This document shows positions 1 through 14,300 of a DNA stretch of 62,000 nt, in pieces. Every line of letters starts with the position of its first letter. The stretch's first letter is position 1. The position numbers and the translations under genes are program-made. This DNA is from Chrysomallon squamiferum. Lineage: Eukaryota; Mollusca; Gastropoda; Neomphalida; Peltospiridae. A model generated the notes under the pieces. The model did not search any database, had not been told where the DNA came from, and worked only from the letters and a program-made list of their open reading frames with translations. The stretch is taken from positions 18,450,650-18,512,649 of the forward strand of contig CM022665.1 in the NCBI GenBank assembly GCA_012295275.1, given 5' to 3'.

Positions 1-1043
1 TAGTTTTTAAAATTATATATATATATATATATATTTGTACGAATGAATGTATGTGTATTTTTTATTTATTCCTTATATTATTATTTATTTAAATATTTAT
101 GTTCATCTTTTATAGTAGAATATATTTAGAATGCAGTTTATTTTTATATCAAATAAAAATTAATACTCCTTTAGATTATTGGATTTTTTTTCTCCCTTTG
201 ATGTTAAATAATATTAATTTTATCTAAAAGTAATTCATTTGAAGTTATTTTTGGAGCATAAATTGTTTATTTTTTATTTTTTTTAATGTTATCTGACATT
301 TTTAGTTATTGATAAAAAAATAATTCTGTCATTAAGTATTAAGAAAGTAATCATACAGAAAGTAATTAAACATATTGCTTTATACTGTCAAGTCCAAAAA
401 GGTATTTATGTTAAAAAAACAAATGAGACTGCCTTCAATAAATGGAACAGTACCTTATTATACATAAACATAATCAAGGATTATGTCATATAGGAGTTTT
501 TCACATTCCAACCACCATGGAACAGTACTTTGTTACAAATATGTCACCATAAATGTAATCAATGCTTTGACCCACTATTAGTGTCCCATAGGAAATTTAA
601 AAAATGACAACACAACCTAATATATCAATCTGTTACAAAAAATCCAATAAAACACAAAAATGCCAAACAGAACAACTAACAATCTCATTAATTACATATT
701 AAAAAACCCAACAGCCACCAAATTAAACAACAAAAAAATGTCTTCTCCTACACTTTCCTCCATTACTGAAGTAAAAATAGGTTACATAAAATACAATTAT
801 TATTATTATTATTTTTTTAAATTTCAATTATTTGCAATTATTTTATTGCTGTTATTAAAGGATTTCTTTTTGGTTTTTGACAAATTAACTAAAAACATTT
901 ATTTGGAAATGATGCTTTAAGTGGAGTTTAATGTTTCATAACAATGAAGTATTTTGTTTACAATTTTATTTATGACTTTTTCATTGTAAAACATTTTATG
1001 TTATGTTTTAATACCACAGAAACTAGTTTTGTAGAGAAATTTG

Positions 1044-1082
<39 letters not shown>

Positions 1083-1540
1083 AAATGTTTTGACACACAG
1101 ACACACAAACACATGCATATATACAATCAGTACACATATTTATCAACACAAACATACAGACAATACACACACACACACTAATATATATACACAAAAACAC
1201 AACAAACACAGAAACACACATTTACACTGAAATAATTTATGTATGGATCTCCAGTGTTGATTTGCAAAATACCTGAAATAATTTAAAAAATAAGAAAAGA
1301 GAAACAAAAACACACCAAAATAAAAAGTAAAAAAACCCACTTAAATAACTGATTTATCACCTGACATCTTTGTAAGCATTACTTTTCTTGACATCCATTA
1401 AGAAAAGGAGGAAATGAAAAAAAAAAATCAAAGTAAACACTTCTTTCAAAATAAACATCCTTTCAAAATGATTAAATCAATTTTCAGTGGTACATACATA
1501 GAAGAAAAAACCCTTTCATGAATAAAATCATATTTAATGA

Positions 1541-1572
<32 letters not shown>

Positions 1573-1703
1573 TTACTAATAATATATTGACTATTATTTA
1601 GGTAAAATTGACACACCATGCATGATACAGCAGATTTCAGTCATAAAGAAGATTGTTTTTTTTTTTTTAAAGATGAGTGGTCCTGTGATGTAACTTGACT
1701 TCA

Positions 1704-1742
<39 letters not shown>

Positions 1743-3870
1743 GAAAAGAAAACAAGAAAAAAGGAACAAGAAAAAATAAAGAATTAAAAGAAAAAATAAA
1801 TGAAAGAAAATAAATAAAATAAAAATAAAAAATAAAAGAAAGTACAAAAATAAATAAAAAATTAAATAAAACAAAAAGTGCTTAATAAAATTAAATAATA
1901 AAAGGTAAAAATTGTCTATAAGGAATGTATATATACACAGGTGTGTATACTGGGTTTTTCTCAGGTATGATGAGAATGTAAATAACTATTATCATAGTAA
2001 TATATCCCATATCTGGTAAGTCATTTCGGTAATAAAAACTTGTTATATGATGAAAAAGTCAACAGGTGTTCATTTTTAATTATAAATCGTGTTATTAATG
2101 TATCAAACATTGAGTCAAAAAAATAAAAAATAAAAAAAATAAAAATAAAAAAATAAAATTACAATAAAACATCCAATACTGAAATAAATATTTGTTTGGA
2201 TTTAAAAAATTAGTAAAAACATTTACACAGACACACACATACATACAAACTCAGACATATATGTAAAGTGTATGTATGTACATATATGCTTTATTCACTA
2301 TTTCTTAATTAACTGTTGATAAATCTACCAAATCTATCTATTTATCTATTTATATTCACACACACACACACCCGAGAAAATATGTACAAAAAACAAAACA
2401 ACAAGAAAGCTAAATTCATCAGTTTAATAAATTTTCAAAAAATAATATATTAGAATTCTATATAATATTTAATTAATTCCAGTAAATATTTCCTTATCCA
2501 AGATTAGAAACCCCAGAAACACATACACAATTATATATGTAAAAATGAATGTAGAAAAACCCTGTCTACACATGTATGCATGTATGAATAAATATATATA
2601 TGTATATATAATTTGGTTAAAGTCAAAAAATAGAATAATAATAACACAAATCAGTGGCATTCAATATTTTCAAGAAGATAAAGAAAATTAACAAATTTCT
2701 TTTTTTATATATACTATAATAATTATCAACAGAAGAGATTTTTATTATTATTATTATTTTTTATAATTAAAGAAATCTTTTCTTGATTTTTTAAAATATA
2801 TAAAGGCAATAGAAAAAACTAGTATGTGACATGTAAGCAATAAGCTTTAACTAACATGTTTACATGTGTATTTATGTATGTACGTGTAGGTATATGTGTG
2901 TGTGTGTGTACACACATTTTAATTTGTTCATATAAATAATTTAAAATTAGCAATGATCATAATGGACAAGGAAAAATAGTTTCTGAACCAATTAAACTAT
3001 CATTTTTAAAATGATATTTCATATAAACTAATAATAACATTAGTAATATATATATTTACAAATGTTCAACACATCAGTATCTAACTGATTATGAAACAAT
3101 AATTCAACACTGACATACTTAATATATATACTAATAATTTAAAACACTGTCACAACACACAAATCACCAACGAAAAAAAAATAATTAATTAAATACATTA
3201 TGATCTGAATACAAAAAATACCGATACTCACTATATGAATTATTATTACTTATTATTCTTAGTATTCTGGGAAGTTATATGTAAGAATGTACAGTCAGAA
3301 ATTATTTAAAAAAAAAAAAAAAAAAAACACCAAAAAATCTCAACAACAACTTGTTTTAGTAACACACTGATGAGACAGATCATGTTTAATTTAACAAGTA
3401 ATAATTTAAAAAAAATACTTAACATGATTTTAGAGACATTTCATATTCTAAATTATTTACCACTATAGCCAGCAAGTGGCATTTATATTAAAAACCATGA
3501 TTTCCCATCAATGGGTAGGTGTGTAAAACACCAAAAAACCAGAACATGCAGCATAACTGACATCTAAAAACTTGAAATTTAAAACTTAAATGTTGTCAAA
3601 CATTTTTTGGACTGACACTAATATCTATCACCATAGCAGCAAAACTTTAAACATTTTTCAAAATGAATGCTGCAAATTCATCCAACTAGGGTGAAAATGT
3701 CAGAAAACAAAGTATGATGAATGAAAAATATTCTCATTTCTGCTAAAAAAAATCTAGATATCCTTCTGACTATCATATTCAATTCAAACAATCAAATCTT
3801 TCTCAGCAAAAAATGCTACAGTCCCATGGGTTGAATGATAATACCAGAATTGAATGATAATACCAGAAAA
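1..3870. other. Non-coding AT-rich flank downstream of BCKDHB
   Basis: I see no exon here on either strand. Open frames such as 660-920 and 2469-2660 have low-complexity composition (Asn/Thr/Ile/Tyr-rich or microsatellite-derived) and no recognisable family. The stretch holds a TA run near 1047-1080, an A-rich block at about 1700-1900, CA/TG runs near 1160, 2350 and 2895, and AAT runs near 1543. Part of it could be distal 3' UTR of the minus-strand BCKDHB. Confidence 0.6.
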
Positions 3871-5000
3871 GTAGTAACTGATGCAGTAAAATTTTGAAAG
3901 GTGTAACATATTGCCAGGGTCATATTGCTATGAACCTGGTTAATACAAATAGTTACTACAACAGTAAAATAAGAATTAGAATTTTCAGTAGACACTACAA
4001 TTAATATAAAAAAAAAAAAAAAAAACTGCCTTTTTTTAATAAGAAGTTTTTCTAATAATATTGTAATACTTGTGGCAAAAAGTGATATTTCAATCTTTTA
4101 AGGTAAATCATTTGCTGTTACAGTAACTAATTATAATAAAGTAGAACAGGTGTGGCAAGAAGTGATATTCCAATCTTCAGGAATAAAACTGTACTCTCCT
4201 TTTGTGCTTAGATATTAATACTTGAAGCTATTACTCATAATAAAGTAGTAATAGATGTGGAAAAGAACAATTTCTGTATTTATAAAAAAAAAGTAGTAAC
4301 AGGTGTGGGAAAAAGTGATATTCCTATCTTCAGGAATGAAATTTCAACTATATCATGCCTATAACATATAAAACATGTTAATATTTACAGTTATTACTTA
4401 TAATAAAGTAGTAACAGATGTGGAAAAAACAAACTTTTTGTCTTCAACACTGAAATACCAACTATAACCTTCATTGTTATTTTTGATAATAATACTTAAA
4501 GCAGCAACAGGTTTGGGAAAATATTCCAATCTTCAAGAATGAAACATCAACTATAACATTCTTTTGTTTTTAAGATGTTAATACTTACAGTTATTACTTA
4601 CAATAAAGTAATAATGAATCTCCTATGGGTTTTTTATATTAATATATGAAGCAGTAACTGGCATGTAAATAATGGTATTTGTATTCTAAAAAAATGAATC
4701 ATCACTATAATCTTCTTTTCGGTTATTTAGATATTAACATTTAATTCTAATAAAGTAGTAACAGATGTAGGAAAAACCAACATTACTGTCTTCAAGAAAA
4801 TAACCATAGCCATCGTTGTTGTTTTTTTAGATATTAATACTTACAGTTATTACTTTAAAAAAGTAGTAACAGGCGTGGGAAAAGTGATATTCCAGTCTTC
4901 AAAAAAGTAACTTCTTATTGTTCACATGTTAATACTTGCAGGTAAACAACTCCCACTAAAGTAGTAACATGTGTGGCAGCAAAGAGTATTTTCCCAACGT
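3870..5000. repeat. Degenerate ~110-120 bp tandem repeats in BCKDHB 3' flank
   Basis: A composite unit recurs about eight times between about 4075 and 5000: 'AAAGTAGTAACAGGTGTGG', then 'AAAAGTGATATTCC', then 'ATCTTCAGGAATGAAA', then 'GTTAATACTTACAGTTATTA'. Copies are diverged and differ in length, so the array is old. It lies just downstream of the BCKDHB stop codon and may be transcribed as part of its 3' UTR. No coding potential is seen. Confidence 0.75.
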
Positions 5001-5149
5001 TTGCACAGGTAACATAAAAACACTGAGTCTAGGCTATGATCACGTCAACATCCAATATCCGCAGTTATTAGCTACTCTTTATAAAATCATAACAGGTGAA
5101 GTAATCATGGCTGCTCCAAAAAAAATAAAATAAAGGAGCAACCTCTGTG

Positions 5150-5155
5150 TTTATT
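5150..5155 (-). terminator. Candidate poly(A) signal of BCKDHB
   Basis: The minus strand reads AATAAA here, 127 nt downstream of the BCKDHB stop codon. This is the first canonical hexamer after the stop. Use is inferred. The AT-rich sequence further on contains more copies. Confidence 0.4.
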
Positions 5156-5281
5156 TCAGTCTGCTGTGTAGGCTTATTAATGTCCTGTAGTCACTGTTAG
5201 TAGCTGCGTATATAAACTTATTTTTAAATACTCTGTAGGTTCTATATTAAGTGTTATTCTAAATGAAAGAACACAGCAGTG

Positions 5282-5422
5282 TCAGTAGTTGACAATTTTT
5301 TTAACAGCTTCATAACATCTCCACTTATCGGGCATGTAGAAAGGTTCGTGAATACAGGAAAAGGGCGTGTCGTACCCACACACCCGCTGGATGGGTGCTT
5401 CCAGATTAAGAAAACATTCACT
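5282..5422 (-). CDS. BCKDHB: BCKDHB exon 9 (terminal)
   Basis: This exon encodes the last 46 residues, [21 protein letters not shown] through [16 protein letters not shown], then TGA at 5284-5282. The acceptor is TTTTTTCAG. It is the C-terminal part of the transketolase C-like domain and corresponds to the end of human BCKDHB. Confidence 0.96.
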   Translation of the reverse strand, partial: SECFLNLEAPIQRVCGYDTPFSCIHEPFYMPDKWRCYEAVKKIVNY

Positions 5423-8400
5423 CTGAAAAAAATAAAATAAAATAAAATAAAATAAAATAAAATAAATTAATAATAACAATATTTATACTACTACTGCTAA
5501 TAATAAATAAATAAATAAATAAATAAATATATAAATAAAACAAAAATAAAAGCATATATACATGTATGTATGTTAGAAAGTACTGGGTGGGAACTTTCAA
5601 TAAGTGGTGTCTGAACATGTGATTTCATTTCACATGTGACTGAAATAAATGACATGTATACATATTCTGAAAGCTGAACAAAATGGCATATTTGCTTGAA
5701 TACATCTAAGTACAAATATCGAAAAATATTGTCTTTGCATTTCATTTAAAAAATGTGGTGAACTTTTGCTTAAATCCATTAAAATTTTGTTTATGTAATA
5801 ATGACTACAAGCAAAAATCTCAAGCTTATTACAGTTATTGTAGCCACTAATAAAATATATAACACAGATTATTATTTTCTTTAACCTTCACCGAAAAAGA
5901 ATGTAATTTTGATCTTTGTTTATGGTAAACACTACTAACTATGAAATTAATAAAGAAATCAGTTTTATGAAATACAGTATTCCCTCGCTATTTGCGGGGG
6001 TTACGTTCTTTACCCCCCTGCGAATAGCGAAAAACAGCGAATATTGGATGCAGTTTTAAAACGTCTATTATGAGATTATATACGGTACTAAATGCTTCCC
6101 GAACACTTTCTAAAGACACTCTTACTCATTAATACAGTAATAATGTAGTAATATTGCATGCAGTTATGTATTTCATTAATGTAGTAATGATAATGTAAAC
6201 ACATTTTAATTTTGTACTGAAACAATATTTTAATCAGAAAGAAACGTAAGTACAGGAGGACAGTAACACCGCATAGCATAGTTACCCATACTGTATTACT
6301 GTACCGTAATTTTCTATGCGTACAACATATGTATTAGAATTGACAGAAAGTGGAACAAATTTAAAGGCAAACAGACAGATAAATACAGTACGCACAGTTC
6401 ATGTAATAATAATACAATTCAGTAATAATATGCAATTAAAAACATTATTAATACACGGTCACAAAAAATATGCACTGTACATACAGTGTATGCATTTATA
6501 AAAAAATACGTACTGTATTGCAATAATAATTGAAAAAATTTGATATTGTTTGTGCTGTCACCAATAATGAATGATAATAAAATGATGATGAAATTTGCAG
6601 TGCCATACGATGATGATGATAACACTAATGTACAGTATGGCACAGCTTAGCTGCTGCTTTACAGCACTTTAGGTAATTATTCCTACTCTTCAGGCACTTA
6701 AGTCTCTATGACCTACAAAAACCCGGTTTACCGAGCATTTGTTTTTATGACATTATGACGCTCGCCTGGTATACCAGCATACGATGCGATAGGGTTAAGA
6801 GCCTAACCCGCGAATATGCGGGGCCGCGAATGGGGAACTGCGAACAGGTGAGGGTATACTGTATAGTCAAAGGGACATAACTTTTAGTTAAAAGAAGAAA
6901 AAAACAAAAAAACAAAAAAACACTACTAGAGAATACAGTACTTTAAACCAAAATAATTTAAATAACATAAATACATATATTAAATTAACATTTTTATTAT
7001 TATTATTATTATAAAATAAAAAAATAAAAAAAAACATTTTCAATTGTCTTGATTTCTAAATGTTAAATAAATATAAATATTTTAAAAAACTTACATGAAT
7101 TGTGGCTGCTATTTCTGCTCCAAATCCCATTGTAATTGGTGCTTCATGGGCTATTAGTGCTTTACCAGTCTTTGCCACTGACTAAAAATAAAATCAATAA
7201 ATAACAATACACGTAGACGTAAAGACAGATGTTATATTATCTAAATAATTTAAATAATTAATAATGTATTAATCCATTTAAGTTGGCAAATATAATATTG
7301 AAAAAATATGGTTAAATCACTGTATGTGAAGTAGTAAGGGTATCTTAGAGTATTGTTATAAGACGTGTGGTCATGTGATACAACTTCATTGATTTTGAAT
7401 GCATTTTGAAATATTAATGAAGATGTGCATTTTCCAATATTTATTCATGGAAGCCTTTGTCATAGTTAATTGTTAATTACTATACATAATTGCTGGTGTG
7501 TGTCCATGTCTTGGAATACACAGGTGTTCATGTAAATGTGTATATGTCTGTGTGTGTTATAATGAATCACAAAACAGAATTAACCTCTGTATTATTAGAC
7601 TATACCTAATTGCTTTTGTATATATGTATGTGAATCTGTCTGTCTGTCTGTCTATCCATCCATCCGTATGTAAAATGTGTTTGTATCATAATGAATCATG
7701 AAACAAAATTATTCTTCACATTATTACACTACCTGCTTTTGAACATATATAACATATATATGTGAATATACCTTTATTTTTCTATAAATGCCATGAATCA
7801 CAAGAGAATTAATCTATACATGATATTATTTTTCAACAAACTTTGCAACACAACACAATGACAAAGATTACAAAGATAAAAACTTGGCAGTCAAGTCTAA
7901 ATAACTCTGAAGTGATTTTTGTCACTGGTAACAAAAGACTTGTATTTTGATAAAAAGAATTTAAAATGTAAGTCTTCTTCTTCGTTGTCATGACAACCAT
8001 ATGTTGCATCTCTGAGAACAAAAACTTTTGTTCTCAGTCTCAACTTGTGTTTAGTTAATGGAAGATAAGATTTCTTTTTGACAGGAAGTTTTTTTGTTTG
8101 GTGAAATAATCAAGTGTTTATTTTAGCAGTTTTATTTAAACAAATTTAAAAAAAATAATATTAAAAATTAAAAATAATAACAATAAAATGCCTGAGATAA
8201 CAAAGAAGCTTGCTAATGTAAAAGGAAGTTGTTTCAATGCTATTAACAAAATAGCCTGCTGGAAGATTTATGTTGCCTATAGCAACAAATACTGATAAAA
8301 AAAAGAAGTCTTTTGTTAATATTAAAGATTTTAAACAAATTTTGTTATTGCTAGTAGTAACATTAAACCATGTTTTTTCAAAAGCAGTGTTGATTTGGTA

Positions 8401-11263
8401 GATTTATCAATAATAATTCTGATAAAATAAGAGGCAAAAACAAAAAATAAATAAATAAATAATAACAAAAAATAAATAAATAAACAATATAAAAATAACA
8501 GATATAAATACAATAAAATTTACAGGAATTTCAAATATTGAAATGAGAAAAATATCTGAAGACAAGTTTAACTCTCAATTTATTCAATTTATGTCGAGAT
8601 GAATTGAAAAAGAAATCAGTCAAAGGGAAAACAAGTTTGCCAAATTTCATACTGAACACTGATATCACTCTTAAAAGAATTACTGAAAAAATAAAAAAAT
8701 AAAAAAATAAATAATCAACAAATAATACCAAAAGACCCTCAAAAAATCTTTCATAGGTTCATTACTTTGCTATGGTAATTTAACTTGATGTGTATACACA
8801 GGGAGAAAAATGGAACAGCCTGAAATCAACCAACCTGACACACTGTTTCTTTGTCCCAAGGAAGTAGTGTCCTTAGATCAATAAGCTCACAAGATACATT
8901 TAACTTCTCCTGAGCCATTGTAACAACCTCCTTCAACACATGTACCTGGGTGCCCCACCCCACAAGTGTAACATCTGTCCCTGAAGAATAAATAAAACAA
9001 TAATTAGCCATATTAAATATGGATTGGAAAATATATCTCATTTTATGATTTATCAATAATTTTGTGTACATGTGTATACAAGTGTCTTTTTGTGTGTGTG
9101 TATTTGGGTGCATGGTTATATGTGATTATATATGCATATATGTGAGATTATATATTTGTGTATATGTGTATGGATGTTACTGTGTGTATGTTTGTATATG
9201 TACATTAGTGTACATATTTGAATGTTTGTGTGTGTGTATGTGTATGTGTGTGTGTGTGTATATGTGTGTGTGCATATATCTGTATGTATATCTACGTTTG
9301 TAAATAGATATTACGACATCAATACAAAAATATTCTGCAATTTATAAATATATTATTTTATACTCAACCCTCAATTAAAACTTCAGCTTTTGACAAAGGC
9401 AAAGAGTAGTCGCCCACTGGAACTTCTTCAATTGCCGCTCTATACAGAATCTTGGGTTCAAAGAAAATACATGGATTGTCGTCTCTTATACAACTTAGTA
9501 ACAGGCCCTTAGCTTCTATTGGTCCTCTAGGAATAACAATCTGCAATAAAATCAAATTTAAAAACAACAACATAATAATAAATAAATAAAAATAAATATA
9601 TAAATTAAACAAAGAATTTTAAGAGATTGAAAAAAAATATTAAAAAAAAAATAAAAAAATACCAACATTCACAACTGATATTAATTTTTAATTTGTTTTC
9701 CTAAATTCTTACCTTTAAGCCTGGCATGTGGCCAAAGAAAGCTTCGACCATCTGAGAGTGATAGAGGGCTCCGTGGCCAACAGCTCCGCAAGGAGAACGA
9801 ATTGTCAGTCGACCAACATCAAAGAGATTGCCTGATCTGTACCGAAACATGGCTGCTTCATTTCTTATCTAAGTTAAACAAATTCACAAAAATTTCAAAC
9901 ATTTTTAAAAAGATGTGTCTATCTTTCTCTCTCACATAAATATTAACATACAACCATTAGTTATTTAAAAAAAAAAACATCAGCATGGATATCATTATAT
10001 CCCAGATTGATTAGTTTAAACTTTCTAAATATATGTTAATGTAAAATACAAAAATAATTATCTATTAAACAATTTTCACTAAAAAGTGGATTTATATACT
10101 GTGTCAAATGATTGATTTTATTTATCTGTTAAACAATTTTCATTAAATCATGTTAAGAAAACGTACATTTAAATCCTATTTCCTGGTTTAAAGTAGCAGT
10201 AATACTTTTCTAAATCAATAAACTTGATCTTACTTGATCAAAGGCTGGGAAAATGTAATCTGCAAACTGGATTTCTGCAATAGCCGTGGATCCAGCCACT
10301 GCTAATCCAATACCAAATGCTACAATCCCCTGCTCACTGAGTGGACTGTTGAACACTCTCTCTTTACCTACAGAATATAAACTATTTAAACAGTGAAACA
10401 AAAATAATTTAAAAATAAATATAACTGTACAGTGCCTTTTTGAGTAATACATCAAATTCTTAGTGACATACACTATTTCAAGGTGCTGGTACAACAACAA
10501 CAAAATTTCATAGTCATATTCTGTTTAAAGGGGCAGATGCAACAACAACAACAAAATGTCAGTTATATACAGTTTAAAAGTGCAGGTACAACAACAACAA
10601 AATTCAAACATACTTAATTTCAGTCACTGTACTTTGTACAATGCAGAATATTTAAAAGTATTTTTCTTCATTTTACTATTCATGAAAAGCATGGCGATAA
10701 TCAAAACTGATACCAAAAAATTATAACAAAATCTCTACAATAAGATTTAAAAAAAAAAATTTGGTCACTCACTGAATTACAATTATGTTTAAAAAGGAAA
10801 AAGTTTTGTAGTTACCATATTTATCTTTCAGACCAACTGTACATCTGAATACTCCACCAAATGCCACATCTTCACCGAAAATAACTACAACAAATAAAAC
10901 ACCATTTCTGTTAACACTCTAAAAATTCAGATAACATGCAGAAATGTCAACTTTTAGTACACAGTCATTCTAACTAAACAGGGCTAAATGGTCGTCATTT
11001 TCATATGAGGGGGATAATTAAAGTTTTGTGAGTCTCCTCTTGCATTTGTTTTACATTCATGGTCTTTGATGCAATTTAAGGAATGCTGCAAAGTACAATT
11101 ATCTGAACATAAAAATAGAGAGTCCAGAATTATCAGTTTTTGAAAACAGGCATAAAAATTTCCACATACAGATAATTTTATTTAAAATAATATTTATTTG
11201 TAACAATTCAGGTTGAATTTGATTCATTACTAAATACAGATAAGCAGATGGGGGGGGGAGGAG

Positions 11264-11325
<62 letters not shown>

Positions 11326-14300
11326 TTGCTACTAACTGCAATTAAGCAAAATGGAAAGAGAATACTTGTATAAATAAAAAAATTACCAGCTGTTGGATCA
11401 TTTGCTAAGGAAATGTCAAGAGCACTGGTGATTGACTGGAAAAGATTCATACGTGTTGTCTCACCTAAGAAATAACATTAAAAAAAATTCTGTAAAATAT
11501 AAAAATTTGTTGCCATGTTTAGCAGAGAAAAATAAGGAGATTCAGAAGACCTTATTAATGTAACAAACATTTAAAACTGGCTCTAGTGTTGAAAATATGG
11601 AAAAAAAAAAAAAAAAAAAATAATAACAAATACTAAAAAAATAAAAAAGTAAATGAAATGGTCTATTCCTTGTTACCAGAAGTTTTTGTTACTTTTTTGT
11701 TGTATTTGTAATAAGTTTAAGAAAAATTTTATATTACCTTTTTATGTAAAATAGTAATATAACAAAGGTATTATAAAACTTTTCTTATCCAAACTTATAA
11801 ATTAAAATAAGATGTCGTTTTTTTCAAAATGTTCTCTGTAACTGAAACAATACAAATGAGTGGTGTTGTACTATTATGTGGAAAAGTACATTCCTTTTTA
11901 TTATATTACATTTTATTTATCTAATTATAATTTCATAAATAAAAATAATCAAAATTCTTTGAAAATTAATGAGAAAAACCTCTGCTAACAAAGGGTTGAC
12001 ATGGAGAGGATGACATTACCTATGTCTTCAATATCCTCACCATTTTTCATCATTCAAAACAAATTTGTTTATGTAAGTTAACAGCATCACACTGATGATA
12101 ATCCTGCAGTTTACATCTACCTCTTCAAAGTAGAAGTTTGGTCAGTGGTAACTTCGGTAATTACAGACTGGTAATCTTGGCCCCCTTTTACATTATGAGA
12201 TCTGGATTGAGAATGATTTCCTACTCCCTAGATGGCAGCACTTTGTAAAGTTGAGCGATTTGGAACTGTTCTGATATACATGGATCTGTCTCGGATCTAA
12301 TTAATTAAGTCAGGTTTTAACGATTATTATTGAGTTAATAGTAATAACAATATTAGCCAAGCAGTATGCATCTAGACTGTAAATATGGTTGGATTTAATA
12401 AAGATGGAATATATTGTATAATTTGGCATGAATGCGCATGTGGGTGAAAAACTTAAATACATACACATGCACACACACTTACACATACACAACACTATAG
12501 CTCTGTCTAGCTTTATTTACTATACATAGGAAGTTATCACATTCACTCATGCCATTTACACTAGAAAACCTGCTCCGAGTACCTCTACGTCTACTCTGAG
12601 TACCTCACTTCATAAACTATTAATATGTGCCGTGTCCATAAACCTAATTGCAATCAATGATTTGCGAACCAGTACATACAGCTCAATATATCAAAGTAGT
12701 CAATCTAAGGATAATGCAATTAAGGTAGTTTCACAAACTATAAAAGTATATCATTTCGTTATGAATAACAAAGCTACAACTCCTACATGGTAACTGATAC
12801 TGATACTAGTATTGTAATGACATGGCACAAGCAGCACTCAATGTGCCAGATCCAAGCATAGCTTGTCATCATTCTATGCATCTACGACAGGAAGCTCTCC
12901 AGTGTGATGTTTGTCATTTGTGGAACTCCCACACCAATGTCTCCTATAGCCATGGACATTTCCCATTCTGATCAGTTGCCATTAGATTTAAATGAATCAT
13001 CTTTGATTGATCCCACCCCTTCATATGTACCCGCTGCTGTTCATGAAGTCCAGTACAAAGTTGTATGCGAAACATCTATCTGTGGAAAAGATAAACTATC
13101 TGACACTTTTGGTTATTCATATACAGTCAAGAAAAGGTATGGTGCTTCCACCACATGGCGATGCTCAGTCTGCAACAAGCACATGCAGTGTCCCACCTCA
13201 GTGCGCAAGTTTGATGGAGAATTTTCTCAAGGCCTATGGGATCACCTCGATCCACCCCAGCCTGACTCTGATATTGCCGTGTCCATCGCATGTCTAGCCA
13301 AAGAAAAAGCACACAAAAAACATGATTATTTGCCAGATGAAGAACCTTGTCCTGCACTCATAAGAACATATTCCACAGAATTTCCTCTGCAAGGATATAA
13401 CACTAAATGACACACGACACATTATATTTGCCACAGATGAACAACTGCAACTTCTGGCTAAGGCTAAAACATGGTACATGGACGCCACCTTCAAAGTGGT
13501 CAAAAAACCATCTAAGTTGAAGGGGTTTTTCAGTCACAGTTTCTGGCAATGTAGTCTGTGATTTATCCAAATGTTTAGTGTCCATGTTTTTGTGAGGCAC
13601 AAAGACTGCACAAAACAGTTGCCACCTGTGACCAGCATGATGTCACGTAGGTCAAAGTAGGATTATGTCTCCATATTTTGTGCTATCCTGGAAATACTCC
13701 TGTCATTGCCTCAAGTCCAGCAAGTGGTTCTGGACTAAGAAGAAGCTATGTGGAGAGCTATGGCCTGTGTTATGCCAGGAGTCCAAGTGCTAGGTTGAGC
13801 ATTTCATTTCACACAGGCAGTGTACTGGCATGTGCAGCAATTAGGAATGCAACAGGTACATCAAACCGACGATGGCATGTTTAAATACATAAGGAAAATG
13901 ATGGTAAACCACATCCCTGCATTGTTTGGACAGTTACAAAGAGAGGCCACTACTGATAGCCTAAAATCCCTAAAAACATGGATCATCAGCACCGTGTGGC
14001 CACCATCAGCCTGGAGTGTCTATGGATTTAGCATCAAAACAAACAATGATGTTGAGGGGTGGCACAATAGGCTAAACAAGCATGCCATTCTATATCTTGA
14101 TCATGCTGCTCCATGATGAAGCCAGATTAGTCCATCTCCAGGTCCAACTGGTGAGCGAATCAAAGCTCAAGTACCACCAAGAAAAGAAATACTGTGATCT
14201 ATATAAGAAAATCTTCAATTATTGAGGAGAATATGTCAGTGGTACATGCAGTGCTGTTCAGCTTTTACGTGCTTGTTCCAGACTACATGGACCTGTACAA

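Noticed and set aside
660-920. 86-codon plus-strand frame
   Set aside because: Asn/Thr/Lys-rich then Tyr/Phe/Leu-rich owing to A- and T-rich sequence; no homology or splice context.
6088-6643. Transposase in the pogo-like MITE
   Set aside because: The open frames inside (61-74 codons) show no helix-turn-helix or DDE-like motifs.
7498-7701. Cys/Val/Tyr-rich frame
   Set aside because: Derived from TGTG/TATG/TCTG simple repeats in a BCKDHB intron.
9064-9303. 79-codon Cys-rich plus-strand frame, a possible small cysteine-rich peptide
   Set aside because: The cysteines come from a TGTGTA microsatellite with no signal-peptide-like start or regular spacing, antisense to BCKDHB.
12904-13410. A 168-codon host gene
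   Set aside because: The frame carries a FLYWCH-like segment and continues, frameshifted, into MULE transposase motifs inside defined TIRs and TSDs. It is a transposase remnant.
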